From Candidatus Endolissoclinum faulkneri L2 (GTDB lineage Bacteria; Pseudomonadota; Alphaproteobacteria; Thalassobaculales; Thalassobaculaceae), in assembly GCF_000319385.1 (NCBI RefSeq), contig NC_019566.1:1131266-1195265 (forward strand): a DNA stretch of 64,000 nt, written 5' to 3'. Below are positions 31,838 through 42,886 of the stretch, in pieces; the first letter of the stretch is position 1, and every line of letters begins with the position of its first letter. The notes beneath the pieces were generated by a model. It did no database searches, was not told the DNA's origin, and saw only the letters and a program-made list of their open reading frames with translations. A program made the position numbers and the translations under genes.

Positions 31838-32297
31838 AATTAATAGTAATTTATTAAAATTTATTGCATCGCAATACTCACTAAATAATATAATCACTTT
31901 GATATCAAATTTTCACTCGTAAAATTAAAGGGATCTATAGTCACAAAGTAGCCTTGCTAAAAAATAATCAACTACTTATACTATAAGTTAAGAATAGCAA
32001 TAAAAAAGATATCTGAATTATAAATATCAATAGTTTAGTACTAAAACATTAAACTTTTACATCAACAAAAAGATTTACGGCGTATCAGTAACATGTATCA
32101 AGTGTAAGATCATAAAAACAGCCGAATTATTTTTATCAATTAATAAAAATTAGCTATTGACTAAACACTTTAAGCATTTGAAGTATAATACTCTGACTCA
32201 TAAATCAAAATTGACTATGATAATTACAGTCACAATTTAACATACATTAGCAAATTAATTTATTTAAGTTACCCGGGTAACTTATTTCCTCTTTGAG

Positions 32298-32978
32298 CTA
32301 AAAAACCTTGTTGAATGCATCAACTAATACTTCATCCACTTCACTCATTTTTACCGGTACACCAAGATCTGTAAGACTAGTAACCCTATGATTGGATATC
32401 CCACAAGGAACGATACCGTCGAAATGAGATAGATCAGGACTAACATTTAGAGCAAAGCCGTGTAAAGTTACCCAACGCTGTACCCGTACGCCAATTGCTG
32501 CAAGTTTTTCTTCACGTATGGGATCACCTAAATCAATACGGCGCACCCAAATACCTATTCTACTATCACGTCGCTCTCCTTGCACTCCGAGCTGTTTTAA
32601 TGCTTGAATTAACCATTCTTCTAGCGCATGTACATAAGTTCGTACATTTAAACGACGACGCTTAAGGTCTAAAATAACATAAGCTATCCGTTGTCCTGGG
32701 CCATGATATGTAAACTGACCACCTCTCCCAATATGGTATACTGGAAAACGATTTGGCTTTAGCAAGTCTGAATTATTAGCACTTGTACCAGCAGTATAAA
32801 CTGGCGGATGTTCCAGCAACCAAACAGTTTCCGGAGCATTACCTTGGCGAATTGCTTTAACGAGTCGCTCCATTTTGGCTAATGCTGTCTTATATTCTAT
32901 AATTCCATTATCACGACACCAGTTGATATCTCTAAAAAATGTCTGGTCGACTTGATTTGTTAAATATGCTATCATCAT
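32298..32978 (-). CDS. lipB: Octanoyl-[acyl-carrier-protein]:protein N-octanoyltransferase
   Basis: LipB moves octanoyl groups from ACP to lipoyl domains, the first step of lipoate synthesis. The 226-residue protein has the lipoate-substrate motif GRGGQFTYHGPGQ, the lysine-containing segment EEKLAAIGVRVQRWVT and the catalytic Cys in GIVPCGISNHRVTS. Length is normal. The ATGATG start leaves the first or second Met open. It is divergent from the tRNA-Leu gene, about 115 bases away. Lipoate is needed by 2-oxoacid dehydrogenases and glycine cleavage. Confidence 0.96.
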   Translation of the reverse strand: MMIAYLTNQVDQTFFRDINWCRDNGIIEYKTALAKMERLVKAIRQGNAPETVWLLEHPPVYTAGTSANNSDLLKPNRFPVYHIGRGGQFTYHGPGQRIAYVILDLKRRRLNVRTYVHALEEWLIQALKQLGVQGERRDSRIGIWVRRIDLGDPIREEKLAAIGVRVQRWVTLHGFALNVSPDLSHFDGIVPCGISNHRVTSLTDLGVPVKMSEVDEVLVDAFNKVF

Positions 32979-33094
32979 AATATAAAGGCTGTTTTTTTAT
33001 TTTTACAATAAGAGTTTATGAATCTAGCTTAATTAGATGTATTTATATTGATAATTATCGTAAGTTCGATTTATTGCCAACTAACTGACAACAT

Positions 33095-33182
33095 GCGGTC
33101 GTGGCGGAATTTGGTAGACGCGCAGCGTTGAGGTCGCTGTCCGATAATCCGGGTGGAAGTTCAAGTCTTCTCGACCGCACCA
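33095..33182 (+). tRNA. tRNA-Leu (GAG), CCA encoded
   Basis: The sequence folds as a class II tRNA. The acceptor stem pairs GCGGTCG (33095) with CGACCGC (33172-33178), followed by discriminator A and an encoded CCA to 33182. The anticodon stem CAGCG/CGCTG encloses a loop with anticodon GAG at 33130-33132, reading CUC and CUU. A variable arm (TGTCCGATAATCCGGG region) and a T-arm with GTTCAAGTC follow. It lies between lipB (divergent) and maeB (same strand). Confidence 0.96.
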
Positions 33183-33352
33183 CATTATTTTTAGTTATTT
33201 AAAAAATATAATGATAAAACTATCAGAGGAAAAACTAGTAGGCTTATTTACCCTAAAAGATGCAATTATACCCCTGCCAATAACCTATTAGTGCGTAAGT
33301 AGGTTATACACAATATCAAGCACGCTAAAAGGCATACCTAGTGGAGGTAGGA

Positions 33353-35629
33353 ATGGCGCAAAACCTTAAAGACTCTGCATTATATTATCATGAGAAACCA
33401 ATACCTGGGAAAATGGCCATGGTACCTACAAAGCCAATGGCAACGCAACACGATTTATCTTTAGCATATTCCCCAGGAGTTGCACACCCATGCATAGCAC
33501 TTGCAGAAGATCCTAGCACAGCAGCACGTTATACTGGTCGTCAAAATTTAGTTGGTGTAGTAACCAACGGTACAGCTGTGCTTGGCCTTGGTAATATTGG
33601 CCCGCTCGCTTCCAAACCAGTAATGGAGGGTAAGGCAGTATTATTTAAAAAATTCGCAGACATTAATGTTTTTGATATTGAGGTTGCGGAGTTACAGGTC
33701 GATCGCTTTGTTGATGTAGTTGCTGCCTTAGAACCAACATTTGGGGGAATTAATCTGGAAGACATCAAAGCGCCTGAATGCTTTGAAATTGAAAGTAAAC
33801 TACGACAACGTATGAATATCCCAGTATTTCATGATGATCAGCATGGCACTGCCATTTGCGTAGCAGCTGCTATATTTAATGCTCTGCGCTTAGTCGATAA
33901 ACAATTAGATTCGATTAGGTTAGTAACCTCAGGTGCTGGAGCTGCTGCTATGGCTTGTGTAAATCTTCTTGTAGAAATGGGGTTAAAAATTGAAAACGTA
34001 ATACTGACCGACATTGACGGAGTAGTTTATGCTGGACGCCCTCAAATGAATCAAATAATTGCTCGTTACGCAAGAAATACACCGATGCGCACCCTAGCTG
34101 ATGCGATAAATGGAGCTGATATCTTCCTTGGCCTATCTGTTCCAGGTGTTCTAAAGCCATTCATGATAAAATCTATGAATGCTAACCCTATCATTATGTC
34201 ATTAGCAAATCCGATACCAGAAATCATGCCAGAAGAAGCTAAAGCAGTACGTGAAGATGTTATTATAGCAACTGGCCGTTCTGACTATCCGAACCAAGTA
34301 AATAACGTTTTATGTTTTCCCTTTATATTTCGCGGTGCGCTTGATGTAGGCGCTACTACTATCAACGAAGAAATGAAAATAGCTGCTGTATCTGCTATAG
34401 CAGACTTAGCGATGCATGAAGCTTCAGACGTAGTAGCTTCTGCTTATAGCGGCCAAGAACTATCTTTTGGACCAGAATACCTGATTCCCAAGCCATTTGA
34501 TCCGCGATTAATCATAGAAATCGCTCCACGTGTCGCACAGGCAGCAATGAATACTGAGGTAGCTACTAGACCTATTAAAGATTTTGACGCCTACCGTCAG
34601 AAACTATCGCAATTTGTTTACCGCTCCGGACAAGTAATGCACCCAATCTTCTCTAAAGCTCGCGAGTTACCTAAGCGAGTGGTGTTTGCAGAAGGAGAAG
34701 AAGAGCGAGTATTGCGCGCAGTACAATCGATACTAGATGAAAAGCTGGCTAATCCGATTTTGATCGGCCGCCCGGAGGTAATTGAGCACAATTTAGTTAG
34801 ACTGGGCTTAAGACTAAAGATCGGTTGCGACGTAGATGTAATAGATATCAACAAAGACTCAAGATATGAATTATATTGGACTGCATACCATAAAATTATG
34901 GAGCGTCGCGGAGTATCAGCCAAAAGGGCTCGTGAGATAGTACGCACTAATAATACCGTTATCGCTAGCTTGATGATGCAACTTGGCGAAGCTGAAGCAG
35001 CGATCTGTGGTACAGTTGGTTTATATTGGGACCATCTAAGTCATGTGCGTCAAATAATTGGCACTAAGGATGGAATAAACGATCTTGCAGCTGTTAGTCT
35101 GCTTATTTTACCACAAGGCTCGTACTTTATGGTCGATACTCACGTCACGCCAGATCCTAGTGCAGATACACTAGTGGAAATAGTTGATTTGGTAATAAAT
35201 GAAGTGCGTGCTTTTGGTTTAGAGCCTAAGGTAGCTTTTGTCTCTCACTCCCATTTTGGGTCTTCCAACAAACCATCAGCTCTAAAGATGCGTGAAGCAG
35301 TATCAAAACTGGCAATTAAGCATCCCAATCTCGAAGTTGAAGGTGAAATGCAAGCAGACAGCGCATTATCTGAGGTTGTCCGCAACCGCACTTTTCCTAA
35401 TTCTCGCCTAAGTGGAGCAGCTAACATTTTAGTTATGCCTACGTTAGACTCTGCTAACGTAGCATTTAATTTAATGAAAACTGCTGGCCAAGGCTTATCT
35501 GTGGGGCCAATGCTTATCGGATCAGCGAAACCAATGCATATCCTTACTCAATCAGTTACTGTGCGCGGAATAATCAACATGACTGCCGTCGCTGTTGTTG
35601 ACGCTCAAGCGAATCAGATAGCACGCTAA
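33353..35629 (+). CDS. maeB: NADP-dependent malic enzyme with phosphotransacetylase-like domain
   Basis: This 758-residue protein is the large hybrid malic enzyme: an N-terminal malic domain (about 1-430: [51 protein letters not shown]) and a C-terminal phosphotransacetylase-like domain ([14 protein letters not shown] onward, to SARPM-like [11 protein letters not shown]). The enzyme decarboxylates malate to pyruvate; the C-terminal part is regulatory in known homologues. I start it at the ATG 33353, preceded by GGAGGTAG at good spacing; an in-frame GTG at 33341 lies before that site. A hairpin TAACCTA/TAGGTTA near 33280-33306 lies in the leader. Confidence 0.97.
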   Translation: MAQNLKDSALYYHEKPIPGKMAMVPTKPMATQHDLSLAYSPGVAHPCIALAEDPSTAARYTGRQNLVGVVTNGTAVLGLGNIGPLASKPVMEGKAVLFKKFADINVFDIEVAELQVDRFVDVVAALEPTFGGINLEDIKAPECFEIESKLRQRMNIPVFHDDQHGTAICVAAAIFNALRLVDKQLDSIRLVTSGAGAAAMACVNLLVEMGLKIENVILTDIDGVVYAGRPQMNQIIARYARNTPMRTLADAINGADIFLGLSVPGVLKPFMIKSMNANPIIMSLANPIPEIMPEEAKAVREDVIIATGRSDYPNQVNNVLCFPFIFRGALDVGATTINEEMKIAAVSAIADLAMHEASDVVASAYSGQELSFGPEYLIPKPFDPRLIIEIAPRVAQAAMNTEVATRPIKDFDAYRQKLSQFVYRSGQVMHPIFSKARELPKRVVFAEGEEERVLRAVQSILDEKLANPILIGRPEVIEHNLVRLGLRLKIGCDVDVIDINKDSRYELYWTAYHKIMERRGVSAKRAREIVRTNNTVIASLMMQLGEAEAAICGTVGLYWDHLSHVRQIIGTKDGINDLAAVSLLILPQGSYFMVDTHVTPDPSADTLVEIVDLVINEVRAFGLEPKVAFVSHSHFGSSNKPSALKMREAVSKLAIKHPNLEVEGEMQADSALSEVVRNRTFPNSRLSGAANILVMPTLDSANVAFNLMKTAGQGLSVGPMLIGSAKPMHILTQSVTVRGIINMTAVAVVDAQANQIAR

Positions 35630-36995
35630 GTGCATATATCATAAAAGTTAGCAGCAAATATATAAAATGCAACAAAAATCAATATTTAAGATTATTTTTT
35701 TATTAACTAATTTATAGTTGTATACTATCTTAAGCGTAGATTTGCATTTATAAATCAATTTAACCGTTTAAATTATCTTAAAGTTAAACGTTTTAAATCG
35801 TAAAACAGTAAGTTATGAATTGATGATTCCACTCTTGATATTATAGATATCTATTAAATGTAACAGGATGTGCCTATGAATAATAAATTTTTTGATATAG
35901 TAATAAATTTCTTTGTTTTTGGTTAAATTAAATAATTTAATAGTATTAACTATGGTTTGAATATCTACAAGAGTTGTTAAATTTTCTACTGTAGTAAACA
36001 ACAATCTATATTTAAAAAATTTAAGCTAAATTGTTAATTAGCTTAACATAGCTAAAATCTTTAATAAAGATAACAAGTTATTAATTATAAAAACTATTAT
36101 TTTCTATAATGAAGTAATAGGAAGGATTTATTATTTACTTTTTTTTAATTAAGATGCTAAGTGTAATATAGATTTATAATTTTGTTGTTATTGATCGTAG
36201 AATACTGATGTATACTAATATATGCTAGTAAATGGTATCACAAAATTGTGTGTAATAGAATATATAGCCGTAATAAATAGCAGATTGATTGTATATTATC
36301 TAGCATTACTCCCCTTTAACATAAAAAATTACATAAAGTGTACATAATTACATAAGACTAATTAGTGTAAGTACAATTAAAACTGATTGTTATGCAATCT
36401 AGCCGCCCTTATAAAATAATATAAATAGTATTACGTTATTTAGAATTATTTATATAATGCTATTATTATTTATTTATGATAATTTTTTGCATGAAGATAT
36501 TATATTATGCTGTATCATTTCAGATCTCAAAAATAATCTGTAAAGTATTGCTTAAAAAGTCGTTAAATTTTATAAAAATCACGACAATATAAATATATGA
36601 ACATATCATTCTTTAACAAATTTAACCTTTTATAATAAATAATTTATTATAAAATGATTATATTTATAGTTTAAAGTTTTTTTTTAAAAAACTAATTAGT
36701 TAACACAATTAAATTACGTTTATATAAGTGCATTTAACAATAGAATATATTTATTTGTTGATAAATTAGCCTGAATTTACTAAGAACTGTTATTATCAAT
36801 AAACTAAACTGAATACTTATTCAGTTTACGGACTAAAAAATTAAAATTTAAACTGTAGCTAGATAGCTATTTATATAATAATTTATCGATTTATCCAACG
36901 CATGTATTGATCTTGATTAAGTTTTAATTACTATGTAGTTATAAGCTAAAACCTAAGTAATTTTACATTTTAAAAAATTATGTATTAACTTATCC
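35630..36995. other. AT-rich spacer, no gene seen
   Basis: About 1.4 kb between maeB and rnd on the same strand. It contains an 11-bp hairpin near 36805-36828 (TAAACTGAATA, TATTCAGTTTA). The open frame at 35813-36004 is low-complexity and rejected. Confidence 0.5.
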
Positions 36996-38156
36996 ATGAA
37001 ACTTATCACAGATACGCAAACATTATCAGCAGTTTGCGAAAGAATTGCAAAAGAGCCTTATGTTGCAATAGATACTGAATTCTTGAGAGATAAGACCTAT
37101 TATTCTAAACTTTGCTTAGTGCAACTTGCCGGTGAGCATGATGTAGTTGCGATTGATACCCTAGCGCCTGATATAAATCCGATGCCGCTTTTTGATCTAA
37201 TGGCTAACCATAATGTGCTTAAGGTTTTTCACGCAGCCCGCCAAGATACTGAGATATTTGTGCACCTGACTAGTCAGGTCCCGGTACCAATCTTTGACAC
37301 TCAGATTGCTGGAATGGTGTGTGGATTTGGTAACGCTGTGAGTTACGACCGCATGGTACGTGCAATAACTGGAGTAACCATAGATAAGTCCTATCGCTTC
37401 ACTGACTGGAGTCGCCGACCACTGTCGAAGCAACAAATCGATTATGCGCTAGACGATGTAATCCATCTCCGTCCTTGCTACGAATGTTTGTCAAACCGGT
37501 TAACCCAAACTGATCGCCTAAAATGGCTAGAAGAAGAAATGGCAATACTAACTGATATTTCGACTTACATTATAAAACCAGAAGAATACTGGAAAAGAAT
37601 TAAAACCCATTCCAACAAACAAAACGTTCTCGTTGTACTACGTGCCTTAGCCGCATGGCGAGAACTGAAAGCTCAAAAAATAGACATTCCTCGAAATTAT
37701 ATCCTGAGAGACAATGCATTAGTGAGCATAGCTTCGCAATTACCAACTTCTAGCGCAGAATTGTCGTGCTCAAGATTTTTCAATCAAAAATTCGCCAATA
37801 GCATAATAATTAAGGAAATACTGGAAGTGATACAAACAGCGTTAAAATCACCAAAAAACACATGGCCTCAAGTAATTCACCATCAAGGTAAAACAAGAAA
37901 GCGTCAACCAATAGCTGAAATGTTACAAGTGCTATTAAAGTTACAGTGCAAAAAACACAATGTAGCCCCAAAGCTAGTGGCTAACGCTGACGATCTAGCT
38001 GCTATAGCCGCTGATGATACTGCGGAATTGCCTGCTATGAAAGGCTGGCGTCGAGAAATATTCGGTAAAGCAGCACTGGAAGTGAAGCAAGGTAAGCTCG
38101 CATTTGTGTTCGACACAACAAATGATCGACTCACACTCATCAAAGTTCCTAAATAA
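36996..38156 (+). CDS. rnd: Ribonuclease D
   Basis: RNase D trims tRNA 3' ends. The 386-residue protein has the DEDD exonuclease domain first (IDTEFLRDKTYYSKLCLVQL, then HAARQDTEIF and a DYALDDVIHL block with the last Asp) and an HRDC domain in the middle (LVVLRALAAWRELKAQ to region 270). Length is normal. It stands alone between long spacers. In many relatives it lies next to aspS, which here is 7 kb away across DUF2066, purM and purN. Confidence 0.95.
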   Translation: MKLITDTQTLSAVCERIAKEPYVAIDTEFLRDKTYYSKLCLVQLAGEHDVVAIDTLAPDINPMPLFDLMANHNVLKVFHAARQDTEIFVHLTSQVPVPIFDTQIAGMVCGFGNAVSYDRMVRAITGVTIDKSYRFTDWSRRPLSKQQIDYALDDVIHLRPCYECLSNRLTQTDRLKWLEEEMAILTDISTYIIKPEEYWKRIKTHSNKQNVLVVLRALAAWRELKAQKIDIPRNYILRDNALVSIASQLPTSSAELSCSRFFNQKFANSIIIKEILEVIQTALKSPKNTWPQVIHHQGKTRKRQPIAEMLQVLLKLQCKKHNVAPKLVANADDLAAIAADDTAELPAMKGWRREIFGKAALEVKQGKLAFVFDTTNDRLTLIKVPK

Positions 38157-39051
38157 AAGTTGAAAATATCAAAATTCACTATTGCGAAGATGTAGATATA
38201 AAATACTTTAAGTACAATTCCCTTTACCTTAGATACTCTTATAGATAGCATGCAAGGTAATTAAAAAATATTAATTATCGATTATTATTAATCTATCAAC
38301 TATTACAAATTTTGCTAATTAAAAGTTGATTGATTGTATAAAAGTATACCTTTTGTGTATACTATACTAATATTAAGGATAGAAGAATTAGATAACAATA
38401 AAACTAATATCGAATGCATAGCAGAATATTATTGATTAATTAGGCAATGAATGATGAACAGAAAATTTAACTAAAATACAATCCGCGGTTGGTATAATCA
38501 CTGGGAAACATTTATTACAGTAATAAATAGCATACAGCAGATTAAAATAAATTAAACACCAATATGTGCTCATCGAGCAAATTAGCTTTTATTAATGAAG
38601 TTATAAAAAGAAGAGAAATCGCTTTTTTACCAAAATCAGTACAATATTGTGAATACCTTAAATAAAAAATCAATAATTATTGAAATTAAACGAAATTATT
38701 CTCTAAATAAAATATTACATGTATTTTATATCTACATTAATATTATTTAAATATCTATTGATTTATAAATGCATTTTATAAGTTTTATATATTATTATAA
38801 CAAATAAATATTATATAATGTTAAGTAAAATATTATTATATTCTAATAAATTACTAGTGTTTGTAAACTAGTAATTACTAAGTTAATCTAATTTACATAG
38901 TAAAAATGAAAATACCATCTCTTAAAAAGTGTTTTTTTAGTTAGTTGATTACCTAAATGTTAAGTTAGTCAAGTTATATTAAGGAGTTTTGTTATTAAAA
39001 AAAATAAATATAACTAAATTCGATAGATGTTTGCTCAAAATCATTACGATC

Positions 39052-39090
39052 ACAATGATTATATAATTAATCAAGCTAATCATTGTTTTT
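39052..39090 (+). terminator. Terminator-like hairpin in a gene-free spacer
   Basis: ACAATGATTA (39052-39061) pairs perfectly with TAATCATTGT (39077-39086), followed by a T-run to 39090. It has the shape of an intrinsic terminator on the plus strand. The nearest upstream signal is an AAGGAG at 38981 with a 26-codon frame ending just within it; no full gene precedes it. Confidence 0.5.
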
Positions 39091-41488
39091 ACCATTTTTG
39101 ACAAAACTTAATTTGTTAGCATGATAATCTAGCGATTTGATGATTAACTATACGCTATAGGTCCTAGTCAAAATATAGCTTTTGACTAAAAGATATCAAT
39201 CGATTAACAATTACTCAGCTAATTAGGATAATTTTCCACCTTTTAGTAAAATAAGTATTTTCAAACCACCGTATAGTAACTGTTATTCAACTAAGCTAGT
39301 TTAGTACAATATGCCAAAACCATATGGTTTATTATTCATAATCAACATATATAAAATCTTTATAATCATTATTCTTAGCTAATTATTAACTATATTATTC
39401 TTATAATTAATTATTACTATTATCGCAATTAAACATGCTTAAGTTTAAATGATTTATAGAAATAAAATAAACTTTATTGTCAGAATGATTTAAAAAAACT
39501 TCTAGTTTTCACTTATACAAGTAAATCTAGTCCGAAAAAAAATAGCCAATAATTTAACAATAGCATACTATTAATGAGTATATTTCTATAAAAATTAAGA
39601 TTAATTTAGAGTCTAAATAAATGGACAATAAATTATTTTTCCTTGTTAATTTTCTCACAATCATTATTAAAAATAATTAAATACGCTTTGTAATTCAAAG
39701 TAAGAAACTATTTCGTGAAGCAGTCCATTTAGTATACCCTAAATTTAATTAATTGTTACATAACAATATTTCTACAAAAGATATCTACAGTTATTTTATT
39801 TAAATTAAGTTATTTTTCTTTTAAATATTTAGAAATTGCCAAAAATGCGTGACCTTCAAAGCAAAATGATTCATGCTATAATTAAATTAATATAACTATT
39901 ACAATAATCATAGCTAATACAACAGTCTTATGAAAGATTAAAACGCGCAAATGCATAATTGTTACTTTAGTCAATAACTTAGTCGTATCGTCAAACCTGC
40001 ATGCGCTTTTAGCCTGAACGTGCAAAATTATTGTGATATTACGAGTAACAAATAATCTGCTAAGATCAGAATGGAGAAAATTCTATATGTCGAGATTAAG
40101 AAGTTGATTACTTCGCCAAACGGAAGTAATACTCATAATGTATTCAAATATATAGTAGCTCATTCCATCAATAATTATCTTTATTAATTCAATCGGAACT
40201 AGTGTAGCAACATTCAACCTTTTTTTTACTCATCCATATACTAATTTAATTGCTGATAAATCACAGCATTGTCAAGAAGAATATTTATATTTTTTACCAC
40301 AGCTATGAATAATAGCTCGCGACATTTTTAGTTACAGTAATTACTATATTAGTATTTAGATTTATTTACTCTATGAATATAATCTGTTAATTGATCTAAA
40401 ATGACAATGACCAGGAAGATCAATCAACAAATAAAAACATGAGCTACATATAAGCCTCAGCACAGACTTGGGCTATATAGTATCTTGCTTACAAGATCAA
40501 CAAAGCACTGCAGCCGATTCATATCTAAATTCCACTAAATTAAATATTTAGCAATATAAATTGTTAATTTTTATCACTAAATATTTATATCTCTTCGTAT
40601 GGTCAACTTAGGCAAACGTTTGAATAAATGCTCTTCATTCTATTTATAGTTTAAAAACTAATCTAATTTTACTTTTCTAAAATCAATTTCCGCGCAGATA
40701 AAAGTAATGTTTAATTTTATTTTCGCTTTATAACATACGGAACAGTATATATTTTAGGCGTTTAAAACTACAATTAATAATAACAAAAGTAAACTTAGTA
40801 TTTATCTTATTAAGATTACTAACTAACTTCGGTTATTAAATAAATAAACTATACTCTTAAACTTTGAAAGCTATCATAAATAGCCTCAGCAAGTAGCGTA
40901 AATACTTGATTAAATTAATTTTAACTTTAACGCATAAACAAATCTTCTAGCTTGAGGAGCTAGTATAATTGAATCGCTGATCAATTACTTTATTAAAAAA
41001 AAGTTTATGGCAATAATTTACGTCTTATAATTGAGATTAATTTTTTTTAATATTAAACTTTGCTCTTGTTGCACCTTGTTCTAAAGATAATAATCTAAAT
41101 TAAGGTTTAATCTTGCGGAAGTTAAATATGCAAGGATACAATCAATAACTATTTATAATCAAAAATAATACTCAACCGATGATTTTATAGCTATAAGTAA
41201 ATTTTTAAAAAGCTACTATAAATTTATTAGAATGATTTTTAACTTTGCTCTTATTTTTCAAATGTATTTTACTTATCATTTTGGCGTTAAAATTAAAAAA
41301 TACCTACTCAGAAATATATTTTACTTAGTTAAGTCTAAGATTTAGATTAATCAATGAAGAGTTAATACAATAATTTTTATGCAAAAATGCATATTATGCT
41401 TTAAAATATATACTTAACTCTAAAATAACCCGCGTTATTTGATTCATTAAACATACGCAGCCGGCAAGGTAAATATTATCAGTTAAGT

Positions 41489-41528
41489 TCAAGGCATAGC
41501 GCTTCGTGGCGCCATATGATCCTCCTTT
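41489..41528 (-). other. Strong ribosome binding site with a tiny ORF (fossil gene start or leader peptide)
   Basis: On the minus strand AAAGGAGG is followed after five bases by ATG GCG CCA and a stop after eight codons (MAPRSAMP). The patch is GC-richer than its surroundings. It lies 150-190 bases after the DUF2066 gene on the same strand. It looks like the intact start of a gene whose body has decayed, but a leader peptide is not excluded. Confidence 0.4.
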
Positions 41529-41675
41529 GTGTATACAAATAAAAAGATTAAAAAATATAATACTCTGCATTTAAACTAACGCATTGATCAATTTTTCCAC
41601 AACAGCAGCAATATTCCATTGTTAGAAAATGGGAATAGTGACTAAACTGCATGAACACCTAAGGAACCTATAAAT

Positions 41676-42752
41676 TTATAAATAAAATGGGACTATGATA
41701 TACTTATCTCCCACAGAAATGATGCGTAAATTTTGTTGCTCCAGGGCAATTCTCAACTGTTTTACTGTACCACGGATCCGCAAATTAATAAGCGCATTTT
41801 TTTTGGTTAATTGAATCACATCATATTTAAGCAAAACAATAGTTTTATCTAGCACTTTACGAAGAGCAACCCACTGCTGTATGTTATCAATCGGCACTGT
41901 AGCTGTAATCTGTGATTCTAATTTACCTTGTATTAAATTGTCACTTTTCCAAGACTCTTCTATCATTGAAATCGCATGTTGGACTAGAGCATCATAATTA
42001 TATTCACCCTCATCCACTAATATATTTTGCCTCATTGTGCTGCTAAAACCAAATGGTCCAATCCTACGAACAAATAAAGCGATAGACTTATTGCTTGGTT
42101 TAGCAACAACAACAACTGCATCACGAGCACCGTAACTTCGGGCAAAATTAGTCAAAACTTTCTGGTCACCAACTATAGCATTTTCAGTACTCAAACCATT
42201 AATATCAAAAATATTTCCACGTGGAACAATTATAGGAACCAATCCGGTCTCAATTAACGCTTTAACCCAAGCCTTACGAAAAAGATTACTTTCTTCCCAA
42301 AGTATTGGGCCATCATTACTATCTAACAATGGAATAACCAGCACAGGAAGGCTGCAAGTTTCCGCGAATGACAAATTGTTATATACTAAAAAATTACGCA
42401 CCAATACTGGATCAAAAGTAAAGCTCAAACGTGCGACATATCGCATTGATGAGCTGTTTTCATTCGCAACCTCAAATCCGATAATTAAATTATCCAGTGT
42501 GCGATCTGATTGCTCTTCTAGAGTTTTAGTTAAATTTAGTGGTAATAACCGATTCATCAGACGTTCAAAAGCGATACGTCGACCATCAGCAACCGCCTTT
42601 ACTTTAGCTGCTGATGGAGTTTCAGCAAATGCGTCAACTGAGATACTGCGAACAGTATAAAGCTCTTCCGCTAACGCCCAGTTAGTATAGTGAGTATATA
42701 GCGTAATTGCTAAGTACGTAAAAAAAGCTATAAGAAAAGATTTACAATTCAA
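41676..42752 (-). CDS. DUF2066 domain-containing exported protein
   Basis: This 358-residue protein has an N-terminal signal peptide (hydrophobic about 5-25, likely cut near ALA 28) and the DUF2066 pattern, including VDAFAETPSAAKVKAVADGRR near residues 39-59 (one run broken by variation), AFERLMNRLLP, and a region of strands and helices to the C-terminus. The family is common in alpha- and gammaproteobacteria and has no known function; an envelope location is expected from the signal peptide. It is divergent from purM with a 131-base gap, so the two share a control region. AT-rich but intact. Confidence 0.8.
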   Translation of the reverse strand: MNCKSFLIAFFTYLAITLYTHYTNWALAEELYTVRSISVDAFAETPSAAKVKAVADGRRIAFERLMNRLLPLNLTKTLEEQSDRTLDNLIIGFEVANENSSSMRYVARLSFTFDPVLVRNFLVYNNLSFAETCSLPVLVIPLLDSNDGPILWEESNLFRKAWVKALIETGLVPIIVPRGNIFDINGLSTENAIVGDQKVLTNFARSYGARDAVVVVAKPSNKSIALFVRRIGPFGFSSTMRQNILVDEGEYNYDALVQHAISMIEESWKSDNLIQGKLESQITATVPIDNIQQWVALRKVLDKTIVLLKYDVIQLTKKNALINLRIRGTVKQLRIALEQQNLRIISVGDKYIIVPFYL

Positions 42753-42818
42753 TATTCCTCCTCATTTGTCATTAAATTTAGAGATATTAGCCAATAGTAA
42801 AATTATTTACTTGTCGAA

Positions 42819-42850
42819 TAATAGATTATTATTTAGATAATAATCTATTA
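42819..42850. repeat. Perfect 14-bp inverted repeat between DUF2066 gene and purM
   Basis: Arms 42819-42832 and 42837-42850 are perfect reverse complements with a TTAG loop. It is in the 131-base divergent region, 34 bases before the apparent purM start codon, where it could act as an operator or as an mRNA hairpin. Confidence 0.7.
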
Positions 42851-42872
42851 TGTCATTGTGCCTTAACTTAAT

Positions 42873-42886
42873 AGGAGAAAACTATA
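42873..42886 (+). promoter_or_regulatory. Ribosome binding site serving an ATA start codon
   Basis: AGGAG at 42873-42877 is followed six bases later by ATA GCT AAA CTT in the purM frame. The stop TAG at 42872-42874 closes the frame just upstream, so ATA is the only start-like codon at the right distance. The next usable start, GTG at 42968, has no ribosome binding site. Confidence 0.75.

Larger units (their letters stand above)
30107..32297. other. AT-rich spacer with several inverted repeats
   Basis: This 2.2-kb stretch between convergent genes has no credible ORF. It contains three long perfect inverted repeats, listed separately, and a 7-bp palindrome near 31008-31022 (TACTCAT, ATGAGTA). 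Confidence 0.5.
38157..41675. other. Long AT-rich spacer with fossil-like gene signals
   Basis: This 3.5-kb stretch has no credible gene. It has an AAGGAG at 38981-38986 with a short TTG-started frame, a terminator-like hairpin at 39052-39090, a 10-bp hairpin at 38849-38876, a GGAG plus ATG at about 40073-40090 with a six-codon frame, and a strong Shine-Dalgarno with a tiny ORF at 41489-41528. These look like remains of lost genes. No family could be recognised. Confidence 0.5.

Noticed and set aside
35813-36004. 63-codon minus-strand frame after maeB
   Set aside because: Low-complexity sequence with no start signal or recognisable motif.
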